Shown one piece after another: positions 1 through 11,439 of a DNA stretch of 64,000 nt (the stretch's first letter is position 1; every line of letters starts with the position of its first letter). The notes below the pieces were generated by a model. It saw only the letters and a list, made by a program, of their open reading frames with translations. It was not told where the DNA came from and did no database searches. The position numbers and the translations under genes were made by a program. Location of the stretch: NCBI GenBank assembly GCA_963576725.1, contig OY755242.1, positions 3,939,093-4,003,092 on the forward strand, read 5' to 3'. Source of the stretch: Azorinus chamasolen. Its lineage: Eukaryota; Mollusca; Bivalvia; Cardiida; Solecurtidae.

Positions 1-545
1 CGGCGTCTCATCTGAGTCAAAGCTTATTTGCTTTTTAACCCTTCGCTTGCTGAATTTTAAAATACATTTCTCTTTCTTTACCCATGCCCTGTTGTATAAT
101 TACATATATTGTCACTGTGTACAAGTATTTCGCTGTGAAATCACTACTGTGGAGTTCACTGGTTGCACAATCAATTTGTAAATAGTGCAGACCCTGATGA
201 GACAGCTCCTTCAGGCTGTCTCATCTGGGTCTTCACTATTTACAGGTAGGTATATTGACGTGAATAGCAAGCGAAGGGTTAAGCTATTCATAACGAATGT
301 CGCATTAGAAACCCTGGTTTTGTAAACAAATCCCATAATGCATTTAGAAACGCCTTTTATAATGAATGGCATTACATTGTAAAATATAGGGAAAACGCTT
401 TTGCAACAAATGGCATTACATATTTAGAAACACTTATTTTTGAAAATCTGAGGAGCATGTACATCATGCCTTTTGAAAGATAGTGTAAACAAAGCTGGTA
501 GTATTTCAGTAATATGTAAATCCAATATACGTCTTTTTTATATTG
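1..545. repeat. Tail of an upstream segmental-duplication unit (third copy)
   Basis: This stretch aligns almost base for base with 41,985-42,540, including sequence on both sides of a shared MITE. Because non-element flanks match too, it is better explained as the end of another duplicated unit extending left of the window than as two independent insertions. No coding sequence is seen. Confidence 0.7.
39..278. mobile_element. piggyBac-type MITE with TTAA target duplication
   Basis: The ends are inverted repeats CCCTTCGCTTGCT and AGCAAGCGAAGGG, flanked on both sides by TTAA (35-38 and 279-282). TTAA duplication with CCC-starting ends is the piggyBac hallmark. The 240-bp interior has no ORF and contains a near-perfect hairpin at about 187-234. 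A 230-bp sister copy lies at 42,013-42,242. Confidence 0.75.
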
Positions 546-699
546 AGCTGACTAGATGTCAGTCCGTTTATTTTCTAATTTTTTTATAATATCAAAACCA
601 ATACAAACAATACAAATAATACAATTTGATATCACGGGCTATAAGACATTTTTTTCAAGAGTCCATAGTTGTTCTTAAATATAAATTATATAAAAACAA

Positions 700-1785
700 T
701 CGATATACATGTATTTTCTGCCATTTTATATGATAAATTTAAAAGTTCAGTTATATGATAGTTTTAAGTTTCCGGTTAAACTTTAGAATTATTGGGTGGT
801 TTAATTTATGTTTTACATAATATTTTTCAAGTGTAAGCAAGTCGTTGTATAGGATATTAAGCATGTTTACCACTTTCAATCTTCTTTCACTCTTAAAGTA
901 ACTTTTATAAATGGCGAAAGGTATTTGTCCTAACAGTATGTTTACGTCATTGTATTCTTTATATTGAACCTTATATCCTATTACGATATTAAACATAATA
1001 AATACTTTACTTATGCCTATCCTTGTGTGTATTGTTTGCCAAAACATATGTACGTATGTACAGTGAATGAAAAAATGATATAATGTTTCTGTTTCATTAC
1101 AATGTCTGCATAATGGTGTGTCAAACTGCTTCCATTTAAATATATTCTCGCTTCTATGTATTATTTTATGTACTATTTTGATCTTTAATTGTTGACTTTG
1201 TTGTTAGCATAAATTTTATTAATTATGTAATATACTGATTTCCAAATTATTACTCATTAAAATCGTTTTCCCAATATTTATGTATATATGGCACTTCAAA
1301 CTTTTTGTCAATAACTTTTGTCTGAAGTTAGTGTTTACTTAATTTTGTAATATTATAGTTCTGTCCAAAGTCTGTCGTGTTTATTCTGACAAGACATTTT
1401 ATCGACACATCTGATTTCAGCATAACTTTCCACTCATTGGAATAGACCTTTTCAAATTTGAAAATTTAGCTATCCAGTTTCTTTTGTCATTAACATTTTG
1501 AATTATAGTTTGTTTTATTGCACCATTATTATTAATAATATCATTGAAGTATATTATTCCTGATTTGATCCCGGACTCGTAAATTAAGCATTTAGCGCCA
1601 TATTTTATAAACCGGTTACCCCATATAACTTGGGTTCTGACATCGTGAAATAACTTAACTTTGGTGCATAAACACGTGTTATTTAGTTCAAAGAAATATA
1701 TTAGTATGTCTTTATAGAATACCGGTACGGTATGTTTCACAGTTGGAAGAGATTTGAATGAGTCCAATTTCATTTTTAGAATCAA
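700..1785 (-). pseudogene. Non-LTR retrotransposon (LINE) ORF2 C-terminus, 5'-truncated
   Basis: Two open stretches on the minus strand (1,827-1,417 and 1,047-751) read as the C-terminal region of a LINE polymerase. The upstream part has a WGNRFIKY...ESGIKSGIIYFNDI block typical of the segment after the RT. The downstream part, read through plus positions 1,140-1,050, has a zinc knuckle C-x2-C-x7-H-x4-C followed by MFWQTIHT. The two are separated by a decayed stretch. The RT core and ORF1 are absent. The fragment abuts Naiad copy A at about 1,785. Subfamily (L1/Tx1-like or CR1-like) cannot be settled by eye. Confidence 0.7.
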
Positions 1786-1789
1786 AATG

Positions 1790-4705
1790 TGCAAATTCCA
1801 CAAAATGGTAATTTTAGATCGTTTCAACCTTCATTGTGTTTAAAGCCACTAAACCTTTATTCTGCAAAATCGTTTCACCTACCTTCTGTTTCTATTAATA
1901 ACTGTTTTCACAATGGCCCAAAAGTGGTACTTTCTCCGTTAAATAAATCTATTCAACATAGTAGTGTAGTTAATATGATTCAAAATAAACGGATTTTGCA
2001 TGGAAGACGTAGAATGTACCCAACCATTGATAAGTGCAATGCTAAGAGGTGTATGTGCTGCAAACATCTATCTGGTAATTCTGGTAGTTTTTACCACCAA
2101 ATTTACATCTAATAATTAACTGTAAACCTTCTCATGTGATTTACGTTTTAACATGAAATGCACCACTTTGTTTGTGGTATACAATATGTAGGACAAAATG
2201 GACGCTCATTAAAAACTAGATTTCGTGAGCATATATATATCAATGCCGTAAAAATAAAAAATAAAAAAATCTATACCAGCATTTTCGTAAATCGGGTCAT
2301 TCATTTAAAGATATCACAGTTCAGCCAGTTGAATATCTTGTTTATGATTATAATTCTACAAACAGCATCAAATCTAAAGCTACTAGATTTAAGGCAGAAC
2401 TCAAATGGATAAAAAATTTACAGACACCTTTCCCTTTAGGCCTAAATGATAACATATATCAAACCGGAAATATTTCCTAAAGACCCTGCCATTGATATAT
2501 TTTCTATTTACCCCATTAGAAATCGGAAAACCAGATCACATGGTTTACGTATAAACGTCAATAGCAAACGCAAAGCTCGATTTAAAACATCTGTTTCAGA
2601 TTTACACAATATACGTCTACAATCTGGTAAACATACTATGCTCTCTCGTCTATGTTCTTTGTCTATTTCTTCCATAAGATACATTGACATAGAAGCAGAC
2701 AAAGTGATCTTACGAACAGTTCCTTTGTATAATACAGCTTCTTTCATTCAGAACTACACTCGGCATGTTCTTCGACCACACGTTGATTCAGTGTCTGACC
2801 ATAAAAGATATTTTTTGAAATTCCTTTTGTTAATAAAGGTATAGATTTTATCGATCTACAATCAATATTTCGCGATAAAAACGTAATTGATACCATCCCA
2901 GCCTATTTAAAAAATTTAGAATCTCCAATTATCTGCTATAAGTACAAAATACCTAATAGGAATACTCTTTTTAATTATAATAGAATTGTATCGGACCTTA
3001 ATATTGTAAATAATACTCCTGTTCGTTGAAATTGTAATTCGTCTAAGTTCTGTTACGCCGAGGCTGGTCATGTTATTACAGGCAATTTTGACATTATCGA
3101 AAACAAACGTCTCCGTACTTTATTAACTAAGGGACCTAAATACAGACTACCTTCTTTGATAGATTTCGAAGTCTGCCGTAGCAAAATTATAGAATCTCTG
3201 TTAGACTTCAGTGTAAAATAGTATCGCCGAGAACATGTAGACAATAGTGCCCTTACATAATGAATAAAACAAATTTCAAATATAATGGATACACGTATCG
3301 CGTTTTACAAATCTAACATTCACATTCCTCCGCCTAAACCTAAGACTTCAGTTCGCTTCTTAAAAAATAGTATACAAGAATTTCACTCTAAATACGTGTT
3401 TGTTCCAGCTGATAAAGCGTCAAACAATGTAATTATCGTTTGACGACTTTATTATGTGGATGTTTTAGAACAAGAACTCACTAAGACAAAGTCATATATT
3501 GTGGTTTCTAAATCTGAAAACGACATAATATCTGAACATGTTAATAAATGCAAACAGTTCAATGCTGATATATTAATCACACATCATACACTTCCGACAA
3601 TGTACTGGATACCTAAACTCCATAAAACGCCATATAAATCACGCTTCATAGCAAACTCTGTCTCATGCACAACAACCACACTATCCAAACTAATTACATC
3701 GTGTCTAACAGCGGTCAAAGAACATGTCAAGCGATACCGCGATATAGCTTATGAGAATTCAGGAAATGACCTTTTTTGGTCTATACGGAACTCCTGCTTT
3801 CAGCCTACAGTCAATTTTGTTGTTTAATATGCTTAATGTTTAATGTGTTTCGTCTTGATATGCGTCCTGTTATGTTTTGTCTTGTGGCTTTACCGTTTCT
3901 TGTTAGATGGTGTTTGGTGCGGTGTCATTTCGTGTGTGGCTCTCCCTGTTTGACTATTTTTCCATATTTAACTAAATTAAAAATCAAGCAACACCAAGCT
4001 AACACTATAAGCACATACGATTTTTCTACACTTTATACCACATTACCACACGATCTAATAAAGAGCAAACTTACAAATCTTATAAATAAAACATTTGCTA
4101 GAGAAAAAGTATCATTTATTGCCTGTAATTCTTGACATGCGTTCTTTACCAATGACATTAAAAATAAATAAACATGTTTAGACTTTTGTGACGCAATTAC
4201 GTTTCTGTTAGACAATATATTTGTTCGTTTTGGTAATTATGTATATCGCCAGGTCATTGGTATTCCCATGGGAACCAACTGTGCTCCTTTAATTGCAGAC
4301 TTGTTTTTGTATTGTTATGAACGGGATTTTATGCTTAACCTTAAAACCGATTCACAGGCGGATGTCATCAGTGCTTTTAACAATACAGCACGTTATTTAG
4401 ACGACATAATTAATATTGATAACCCATACTTTGATTCTATGATAACCTCAATTTACCCTAGAGTGCTCAAGCGTAATAAAGCAAATAGTTCTAACATATA
4501 TGCAGCCTTTTTAGATTTAAATTTATCTATAAATAATGGAACAATTTCTTCTGGAATTTATGACAAAACGGATGACTTTAATTTTAAAATAGTTAACTAT
4601 CCTCATTTGGATGGGGATGTTCCCCGTGCTACATGTTACGGTGTATACATTTCTGAGCTTATTCGTTTTGCTAGAGCTTGTTCTTCTGTTGATTATTTTA
4701 ACAAT
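1790..4705 (+). pseudogene. Naiad copy A: N-terminal GIY-YIG endonuclease plus RT, degraded, with selenocysteine-type TGAs
   Basis: This is the longest copy. In order it shows an N-terminal Cys motif (KCNAKRCMCC, about 2,030-2,065), a GIY-YIG domain (CGIQYVGQNGRSLKTRFREH, 2,176-2,235), a basic linker, a UxC motif (TGA-aat-tgt, 3,027-3,035), the RT start (FVPADKASNNVIIV-TGA-RLYYVDV, 3,390-3,460), the fingers region (YWIPKLHK), MGTNCAPL (4,268) and the catalytic RYLDDI box (about 4,392). Endonuclease before RT is the permuted Naiad order. In-frame TGAs at 2,154, 3,027 and 3,441 recur in other copies. Other stops (TAG near 3,219, TAA/TGA near 3,260, TGA at 4,133, TAA near 4,168) and frameshifts are private decay. 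A 3'-end fragment of another subfamily is nested at 3,791-3,973. The copy ends near 4,705, before the RT C-terminus, so it has no SECIS. Confidence 0.85.
3791..3973 (+). mobile_element. 5'-truncated Naiad subfamily-3 3' end nested in copy A
   Basis: About 183 bp interrupts the RT reading frame. It matches 55,675-55,857 and, inverted, 26,402-26,590: starts CTCCTGCTTTCAGCC and ends ACTATTTTTCCATAT. It is the last part of a Naiad-like 3'UTR, as expected for 5'-truncated retrotransposition. Confidence 0.7.
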
Positions 4706-4747
4706 ATCTTTCAGTTTGGGAACATTTTCAAACTGTTCCCAAATTGA
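4706..4747. repeat. Short hairpin at the end of copy A
   Basis: TTTGGGAAC and GTTCCCAAA arms extend to about 15 bp with one mismatch around an 11-nt loop. It lies exactly where similarity to other Naiad copies stops. It may be the end of another element; no family recognised. Confidence 0.5.
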
Positions 4748-4999
4748 AATATGCACTTTCGTTTCGCTCCGGAGAAGCCATGTATGTAAACTACGAGTAA
4801 TGTACTTAATTTAATTGGATATTATTTATAGAAAGAACCAATCAGAGAACGGCTTTTATATTATTACGGCATATTCGTCCCTAGACATTACGAAATTTTC
4901 GGTACGTACCGTGAAGTGGAAATATATACCGAAAACCGAACCGTAAGTGAAAAAACCGCGGTACATGTGTACCGTAAGATACCGTTTCACCCTTAAATG

Positions 5000-6250
5000 G
5001 CATTACAGCCAAATTTTATAGGAGCCTCTAATAAACACACACTCAATGAATACCTGTAATTTTATTAAATTTGTAACATAATATTGTAGCGTCTGATCTT
5101 GGTCTACTCTGTTTTGCAGATGCGTCAAAAAGCGCTTACACAAAGGAAAGGGTTCACATTTATCATCCCAAAAGTGTTGTCCGCTACGAAACCTAAAGTA
5201 TAACCCTCTTACTACCTTAACCCTTTCCCTGTTGTATATTCCTGCAAGAAATAATGACGTCATGAGTATTAATAAGATTATTTTTATACAGGCATATAAA
5301 CACGGGACATTTTGCCTCAGACAGAAGCTGTAGACTCGGATCTATATTATGTCATAAGCAAATAGAGCAGACCCCGAGTAGACGACTCCTATAGGAGCCG
5401 TCTGATCTGGGTCTAATCTGGTTTGCAGATACGTCAAAATGCATAAGGGAAAGAATTGACTTTTATCATCGCCGAAAGTATTGTCCGCACTCAATGAATA
5501 CCTATAGTTTTAATAAATTTGTAACATTTATATCGTATCGCTTTACAAAGAACTAGGCATAGAGCCTGATCATGTTCCAAACGGTTTTACAATCCGATAA
5601 TGTATTTAAGAAATGTTTTCTTTGAGATTTGAAAAAAACGAAACATATTTTGCGGCTGTGTATATGTTTATATATTGTATTATTTTATGCTAAAACGCAA
5701 GCGCTAATCTATATTTAGGTAGACATGTACTTAATGTCATATATATTGCAAATATAGTAAACCTATGATATGAGAGTTGACCGTAACTCCCTTTCGTTAA
5801 CAGACGAGCTCTCGGAGAATACAATAGTCTAATAGTAAATTAATAAATACCTCTCTGGCGATGTTAACCTTCCAACGTTCGCTTGACAAATGGGACCAAA
5901 AGGCACAAAAAATATCTAAGGTAGGGAGACGCGCATGCGCATTGTTTAGAATGTTATCGTAGCGACATCCGCGCACAGAACTACCAAATTAAAAGTATCT
6001 ACCCCCTTGAACCGTCAGTAGACCGTCAATCCCGCTTACGATAATCTGTGGTAGCATCTAGTTACATACGCCTCTGGGTCTAGTCCGTTTGCAGATGCGT
6101 CACAAAACGCTTACATAAAGGAACGGGTTAAAACTTATGATCGCAAAAGTGTTGTCTGCTACAAAACCTAAATTATAACCCTCTTACTACCTTAACACTT
6201 TCCCTGTTGTATATTCATGTAAGAAACAATGACGTCATGAATATTAAAAT
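5000..6250. repeat. Cluster of related short interspersed repeats, no gene
   Basis: Three partial copies of one repeat occur at about 5,030-5,285, 5,370-5,535 and 6,060-6,245. They share a hairpin block (GAGCAGACCCCGA...GTCTGATCTGGGTCTA), a TTTGCAGATRCGTCA block and a CCTGTTGTATATTC...AATGACGTCATGA block. Related pieces occur at about 7,945, 12,520 and 18,730. They look like MITE fragments. The sequence between them is unremarkable. Confidence 0.55.
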
Positions 6251-6254
6251 ATTA

Positions 6255-6640
6255 TTTGGGTGGTGGTGTGTGGTGGTGGCGGTGGTGATGTTGGTTTTGG
6301 TGGTGGAGATGGAGGTGTGTGGTGGTGGCGGCGGTGGTGGTGGTGGTGGTGGTTGTGGTGGTGGTGGAGGTGGGTGGTGGTGGTGGAGTGGTGGTGGTGG
6401 TGGTGGTGGTGGTTTTGGCGGTGGTGGTGGTGGTGGTGATGGCGATGGTGGTGGAGGAGGTGGAGGTGTAGTGGTGGTGGTGGTGGTGGCAGCAGCAGTA
6501 GCAGCAGCAGCACCAGTAGCAGCAGCAGCAACAGCAGCTGTTGCTGCTGCTACTGCTGCTGCTACTGTTGCTGCTGCTATTGCTGCTGCTGCTACTGCTG
6601 CTACTGCTACTGCTGCTGCCGCTGCTGCTACTGCTACCGA
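6255..6640 (+). repeat. Compound GGT/GGC and GCA/GCT trinucleotide microsatellite
   Basis: Imperfect (GGT)n runs for about 225 bp and then switches to (GCA)n and its complement (GCT)n. This leaves ORFs in several frames on both strands (poly-Gly/Ala, poly-Pro/Thr, poly-His), a sign of simple repeat and not of genes. The GCA-to-GCT switch forms a hairpin (GCAGCAGCAACAG, CAG, CTGTTGCTGCTGC, about 6,521-6,549). TGACGTCAT and GACGTCAT motifs flank the tract. Confidence 0.9.
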
Positions 6641-6659
6641 CGTCATTACTTGTTTTTCT

Positions 6660-7555
6660 TCTACCCCTTCTCATTCTCCACGTCCTCCTTTATATCGTCA
6701 CATTTTTGACAAAGTAAGGCGGATCCTTCGTAAATATCATAAAAGCCTTCGTCATCATCAGGGCAAAGGTGCTTTTCTCCTAGATGGCTTAACACAACGA
6801 AACATTGCCAACACTCTATAACGCAGGGTCTAGGACAGATTGTACATGAGGCATTCATGATGACGGATGACTTGAATCTTAAGTCCGGTGTTGTTATGTT
6901 CGTTCATGCGAAAAACTCAATGGATTAAATCCAATCAGAATGTCAACGACGTTTACTTAAATATGAGAGCCCTATTAGTTATATCAATGGTCCTCATTTA
7001 GAGGAAAACACATGTGAAATTTGAAAGCTCTATAATGATTAGTTTAGAAATGACAGTCAAAAAAGAAAGTGTGACGAAAATCAAAACAAAGGGGAATAAC
7101 TCAAAATGTATTGCATGCAGATGGATAGACAGTCGGTCAGACGGACAAACAGACAGACAGAGAGAGGCCGGAAAAGTGATCCCTAAGTGACACACTGCCT
7201 CTCGGCAGGTGACACAAAATTTGATTTACAAATAATAACCAGATTTGTACAGGCAGAGTTAGAAAGTTTTCATAGGTTAGGTGACTTTTAAACACATTGT
7301 CAACACAAAAATGCAAGGTAGTTAGTTTATGCATTTCCTCCATAAATGGAGATCAGTAACATATACCAGTATACAGATAAAACAATGCAAACATGTAGAT
7401 CTTGCATTTGAGCAGAATTACTGTTCAGTATCACATCATGACATAATGCACAAAATGGTACACATGAAATAATACTTACAATGACCATACATTTACATAC
7501 ATAACAATTATAATATATTCCTGTAGCATTTAATTATTTTCCTGTCGGATGCGGT
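6660..7555. other. No gene recognised
   Basis: Contains only short ORFs and a GACAGACAGACAGAGAG-type run near 7,130-7,165, the kind that ends many bivalve interspersed repeats. Nothing coding is supported. Confidence 0.5.
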
Positions 7556-7569
7556 TTCTCACTTTGTGA

Positions 7570-7870
7570 GAGTACTAAACCTTTCTTGTCGGCGTACATA
7601 GAGGCCAGCGTGATTGCCAACTATAAAAGGGTTGACGACCAAGCATGCAGTATGTTGTAGTACTATAGGATCATATCCCTTTTAATGATTTTTTTAACAT
7701 AGTTGATGAACAAAGTGAGAAAATGGGTATGTCCAATAATTTTACGAAGTTTGTAAATCACATGACCATTAAATTCATGATGTTAAACACCGTGTCGAAG
7801 AAGCGCCTTGAGATTACATTGGTACTTGCCAATAAGTGAGATATTCGATAGTAAAATGTTTAGAAAGTTT
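7570..7870 (-). pseudogene. Naiad subfamily-2 fragment, RT C-terminus
   Basis: The minus strand reads KYQCNLKALLRHGV, then HEFNGHVIYKLRKIIGHTHF, then QHTACLVVNPFIVGNHAGLY after frame corrections. This matches the C-terminus of copy C (CNLRTLLRQGI...YKLRKIRGHIHF...QHTACLVIDPFTVGSHASLF). Similarity stops just after the AGTACTCT that should begin the SECIS, so no SECIS remains. Internal stops make it a relic. Confidence 0.7.
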
Positions 7871-7879
7871 TTCTTAGTT

Positions 7880-8757
7880 TATGGTATCTATATCCTTGCT
7901 TAAGCAGCTTTTCAGTTAAGCACGCTGACTGACATTCACAAACAGTTTTGATCCAGATCAGACGACAATGGTTAGGTCATTTATTTTTTATGAAGAATGG
8001 AAGTTTCAAAAATGGTTCATGCGGATACAACAAGTAGCATATCATTATCTCTTTATTTTTAGTGCTTATTAAGTGAATATTTTGGTAGTGTTTTTGTTGA
8101 AGAAACCTTTATAACAGATTGTAATGAAGGTAAAATTACGTAATTAAAGAGAACTGAAAATGTCTTTCTGTATGGGTTATTTGATTTCGTTTTGCCATGT
8201 TGGAAGATGCATGAAAGTGACTTGTATAGACTTTCATTAATAACTAAGAGTGACGACAAAAGGTAATTCAATTTGAAAGAAAATGATTTTAGTATAGCCA
8301 TAATGAAAACCTTTTTACAAGTTGCAAGTTTAAAATAATCAAATACATCAAGGGTCATAATGGCTTCCGGGTTGGATATAGATGTTAAGAGTATGGGAAT
8401 AAATTGCTGAACACCTTAATTACAATATTTGACGTCTTGGAATTTAGTAATGTATTATAACAATATGACAGACTGTTACAACAGTGGTTATTAGCGAAAC
8501 ACAGTCCTTGACCTCAGCAAGTCAGAAATGCAATGCTGAGTGACAGTGTACATATTTCAGTTCATATCAAAGCAAATAATGCTGGTGATGAATATTGTGC
8601 AGTTTGAACCACTACCCTTGTTATTAATTACTAACTCTAAACAGCAATATTCAAACAATATGTGTGTTGTTTGAATAATTACTATGCTGTATATTCAGGT
8701 TGTCAATGGTAGAGTGTTTCGTGTGAAGATGAATTTTGATTTAGACTGAAACTCAGT
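7880..8757. other. No gene recognised
   Basis: A 99-residue minus-strand ORF (8,358-8,059) has no recognisable motif and no support. The rest is AT-rich sequence without visible structure. Confidence 0.4.
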
Positions 8758-11396
8758 TAATATTATATATGTCCTTACATGAAATGCGCCACGCTGTGGC
8801 ATTCAATATGTAGGTCAGACAGGACGTACTTTAAAAACTAGGTTTCGTGAACACAGTTACCATTGCCGGATCAAAAAAGTACGCAATTTTCTTTACCAGC
8901 ATTTTCGTTATACATCACATTCTTTCAAATATGTTTCGGTTCAGCCAGTAGAACAAATTTATTATGATTCTAAAACTACTAGTAGTTTACAATCTAAAGC
9001 TCGTTTTATCACAGAGCTAGACTGAATAATGAAGTTACAAACACCTTTTCCTTTAGGCCTTAATGATAACATGTCCAAAGCGGCAACATTTCTAAAGATC
9101 CAAGCATCGATATTTTCTCTATATTTTCTATTCGAAAACGTAAAAGTAGATCACATGGCAGACGTAGAAATGGTAATATTAAGCGTAAATTACGTCGTAA
9201 TATGTCTATTCATGATTTACATACCATTCTAAAACAAACTGGTAAACATTCTATGTTATCTTGTTTATCGTCTTTACCCTTTTCCTGTCTTAAGTCCATA
9301 GACGAAGAGGCTGATAAAATCTATATGCGCACAGATCCGTTAATTAATACTGCCTCACTTATACAAAGTTACACACAGCATGTTCTTCGTCCACGTATTG
9401 ATAAAGAATCTGAACATAAAAGACATTTTCTGAAACTTCAGTTCCTGAATAAAGGTATCGATTTTATTGATATTCAAAGTATATTTCGTGATAAGAATGT
9501 AATCGATACTATTTCCAAATATTTCATCAACTCTGAATCACCTATCATCTGTTATAAGTATAATAAACCTATTAGGAATGTTATTTTTAATACAACAAAA
9601 TTGTCTCTGACTTAAAAATTGATGCTAATACCCCTATTTCTTGAGAGTGTAGCATTTCTAGCTTTTGCTATAAACCAGTTGGTCATGTCATTACTGTTAA
9701 TTTTGATATCATTAAGGATAAACGTCTCAGGACCCTCCTAACTAAAGGACCTAAATATAGATTACCTTCCCTTATTGATTTTGACGCTTGTCGAACTCAT
9801 ATTGCGGAAGTTATTCAAGAATTCTGCATCATATGGTGTCGACGAGAACATGCTGATGTTAATGCCCTTTCGGATTGGAAGAAATGTATTTTTGATATTA
9901 TTATTACTTTTTACAAATCAAATTACCATCTTTTACCACCTCGACCTAGAGTTACGTTTCGCTATTTGAAGAAAAACATTTCTAATTTTCATTCAAATTA
10001 TATTCTTGTTCCTGCTGACAAGGCATCAAATAATGTAATCATTATTTGAAGATTGCATTATGTTGATGTTTTAAAGAAGGAGCTAACTGATTCAAAAACT
10101 TATATAACCATTCAAAAACCAGAAAAAGATATAATCTCGGAACATGTAAAAATGGGCAATAATTTTAAGTCTGGTCCTAACATAAAACAACATAAACTTT
10201 CTACTGTGTAATGGATTCCGAAACTACATAAAAAAAAATATTATGAGGCGCGTTTTATTGCCAACTCTACCTGTTGTACCACTACTAAATTATCTAAACT
10301 TGTGACGTCCTGTCTTACTACGATCAAAGAACATGTAAAACGCTACTGTGATAAAATATATGAAAATTCTGGTATTAATGTTTTGTGGTCCATAAAAAAT
10401 TCAAATGATGTTTTAAAGAAACTTGAAAATGAATAGTATAACATTTCTTTACTGAGCTCTTATGATTTCTCTACACTCTATACTACTCTACCTCACCATC
10501 TTATAAAGGATAAACTGATTAACTTAATAGAAAAAACCTTTCACAGAGAAAACAAAATGTTCATTGCTTGTAATTTTCAACGTTCATTCTTTTCGAATTC
10601 AGAAGTTGAACATTACACAATGTGGACTTGCCTTTATGTTTGTAGATCTCTTACCTTTCTTTTAGATAATACATTTGTGTGTTATGGGGGTACCATATAT
10701 CGTCAAGTTGTTGGTATACCCATGTTGTGCCTCTCTTGTTGCAGATTGGTTTTTGTACTGCTATGAGAGGGATATTATGCTTAGCTTAAAACTGATACAC
10801 AGACCGATATTGTTAATGCTTTTAATAAACCTTCAAGGTATTTAGACGATATTTTGAATTTAGATAATCCTTATTTTGAAACTATGATTTCTTCAATTTA
10901 CCCAAAAGAACTGTCTTAAAACAAAGCTAATCAATCTGACATTATACCTTCATTTTTAGATTTGAATCTTTCAATTACAAATGATAAAATACTGAAAGGG
11001 GGTGATTCCCGAGAGCAAAAATTACAACACAAAAAGAGAAAATTGCAGACTCGGTTTTATTGAGTCTGTTCATGAACAGTAATTGAAAGTGCAACACTGC
11101 TCACGCCCCCTAGCACCGGCTTAAGCGGTATTCAATTTTCAGAACAAGAAGTACTGAAATTCATGACCTCGAAGGATCAGAAGGTATAACAACACTGAGA
11201 ATGAAGTACGGGGCGACGTTTTACGGCCGCCACACTAGCACTTAACACCTGCTGCTTATAAACATTTAAAAAGAAAGGTTATGATCCTATTATATTGCAA
11301 CGCACCGCATGTTTGGTTATCGACCCTTTTACAGTCGGTAGCTACGCTTCACTCTTTGCTTGCGCGATGACAGGCCGAGGGTAGTACTCTATGATG
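8758..11396 (+). pseudogene. Naiad copy B: endonuclease-RT retroelement with three selenocysteine-type TGAs
   Basis: Reads IIYVLT-TGA-NAPRCGIQYVGQTGRTLKTRFREH (GIY-YIG endonuclease; TGA 8,780-8,782), a linker, NTPIS-TGA-ECSISSFCY (TGA 9,642-9,644), VPADKASNNVIII-TGA-RLHYVDVL (TGA 10,047-10,049), then RT blocks LSSYDFSTLYTTLP, QVVGIPM and RYLDDI (about 10,838). These three TGAs match copy A position for position. Copy-specific lesions include TGA for Trp at 9,023, TAA at about 10,209, TAG at about 10,435 and a frameshift near 10,730. A MITE at about 10,996-11,255 replaces part of the RT thumb. The frame resumes at 11,258 (KKKGYDPIILQRTACLVIDPFTVGSYAS). It is non-functional, but close to a consensus ancestor. 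Confidence 0.88.
10996..11255 (+). mobile_element. MITE of the CTGAAAGG family inside copy B
   Basis: Starts CTGAAAGGGGGTGATTCCCG and matches the compact 144-bp copy at 27,120-27,263, then continues with a second related block ending near 11,255. It has internal hairpins (GACTCGG...GAGTC and the palindrome CTGTTCATGAACAG). No ORF. It splits the RT coding region. Confidence 0.65.
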
Positions 11397-11439
11397 GTAT
11401 ACTCTTAAACTTGGATACAGGACCAGACTCATGTATTAC
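11381..11439 (+). promoter_or_regulatory. SECIS element of copy B, disabled by an 8-nt deletion
   Basis: Has GTAGTAC, ATGA, the 12-nt helix II 5' strand, AAA, the apical stem, then only ACCA of the 12-nt helix II 3' strand, then GA, CTCAT and GTATTAC. Copy C shows that the missing bases are AGGAGCTT. Helix II cannot form, so this copy should be unable to recode UGA. Confidence 0.75.

Noticed and set aside
185..235. CTGATGAG motif suggesting a hammerhead ribozyme, which canonical Penelope-like elements carry
   Set aside because: It is one arm of a near-perfect hairpin inside a piggyBac-type MITE; no GAAAC box or three-way junction is present.
4133..4135. Further in-frame TGA in Naiad copy A (CNS-TGA-HAFF)
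   Set aside because: Copies B and F have CAA and copy D has GAT at this site; it is a private lesion, not a conserved recoding site.
6207..6858. Several ORFs over 90 residues on both strands (poly-Gly, poly-Pro, poly-His, poly-Ser)
   Set aside because: All are translations of one trinucleotide microsatellite in different frames.
9023..9025. In-frame TGA in Naiad copy B (ELD-TGA-IMKL)
   Set aside because: Copy A has TGG (Trp) here. A simple G-to-A change explains it, and Trp is not a usual Sec counterpart.
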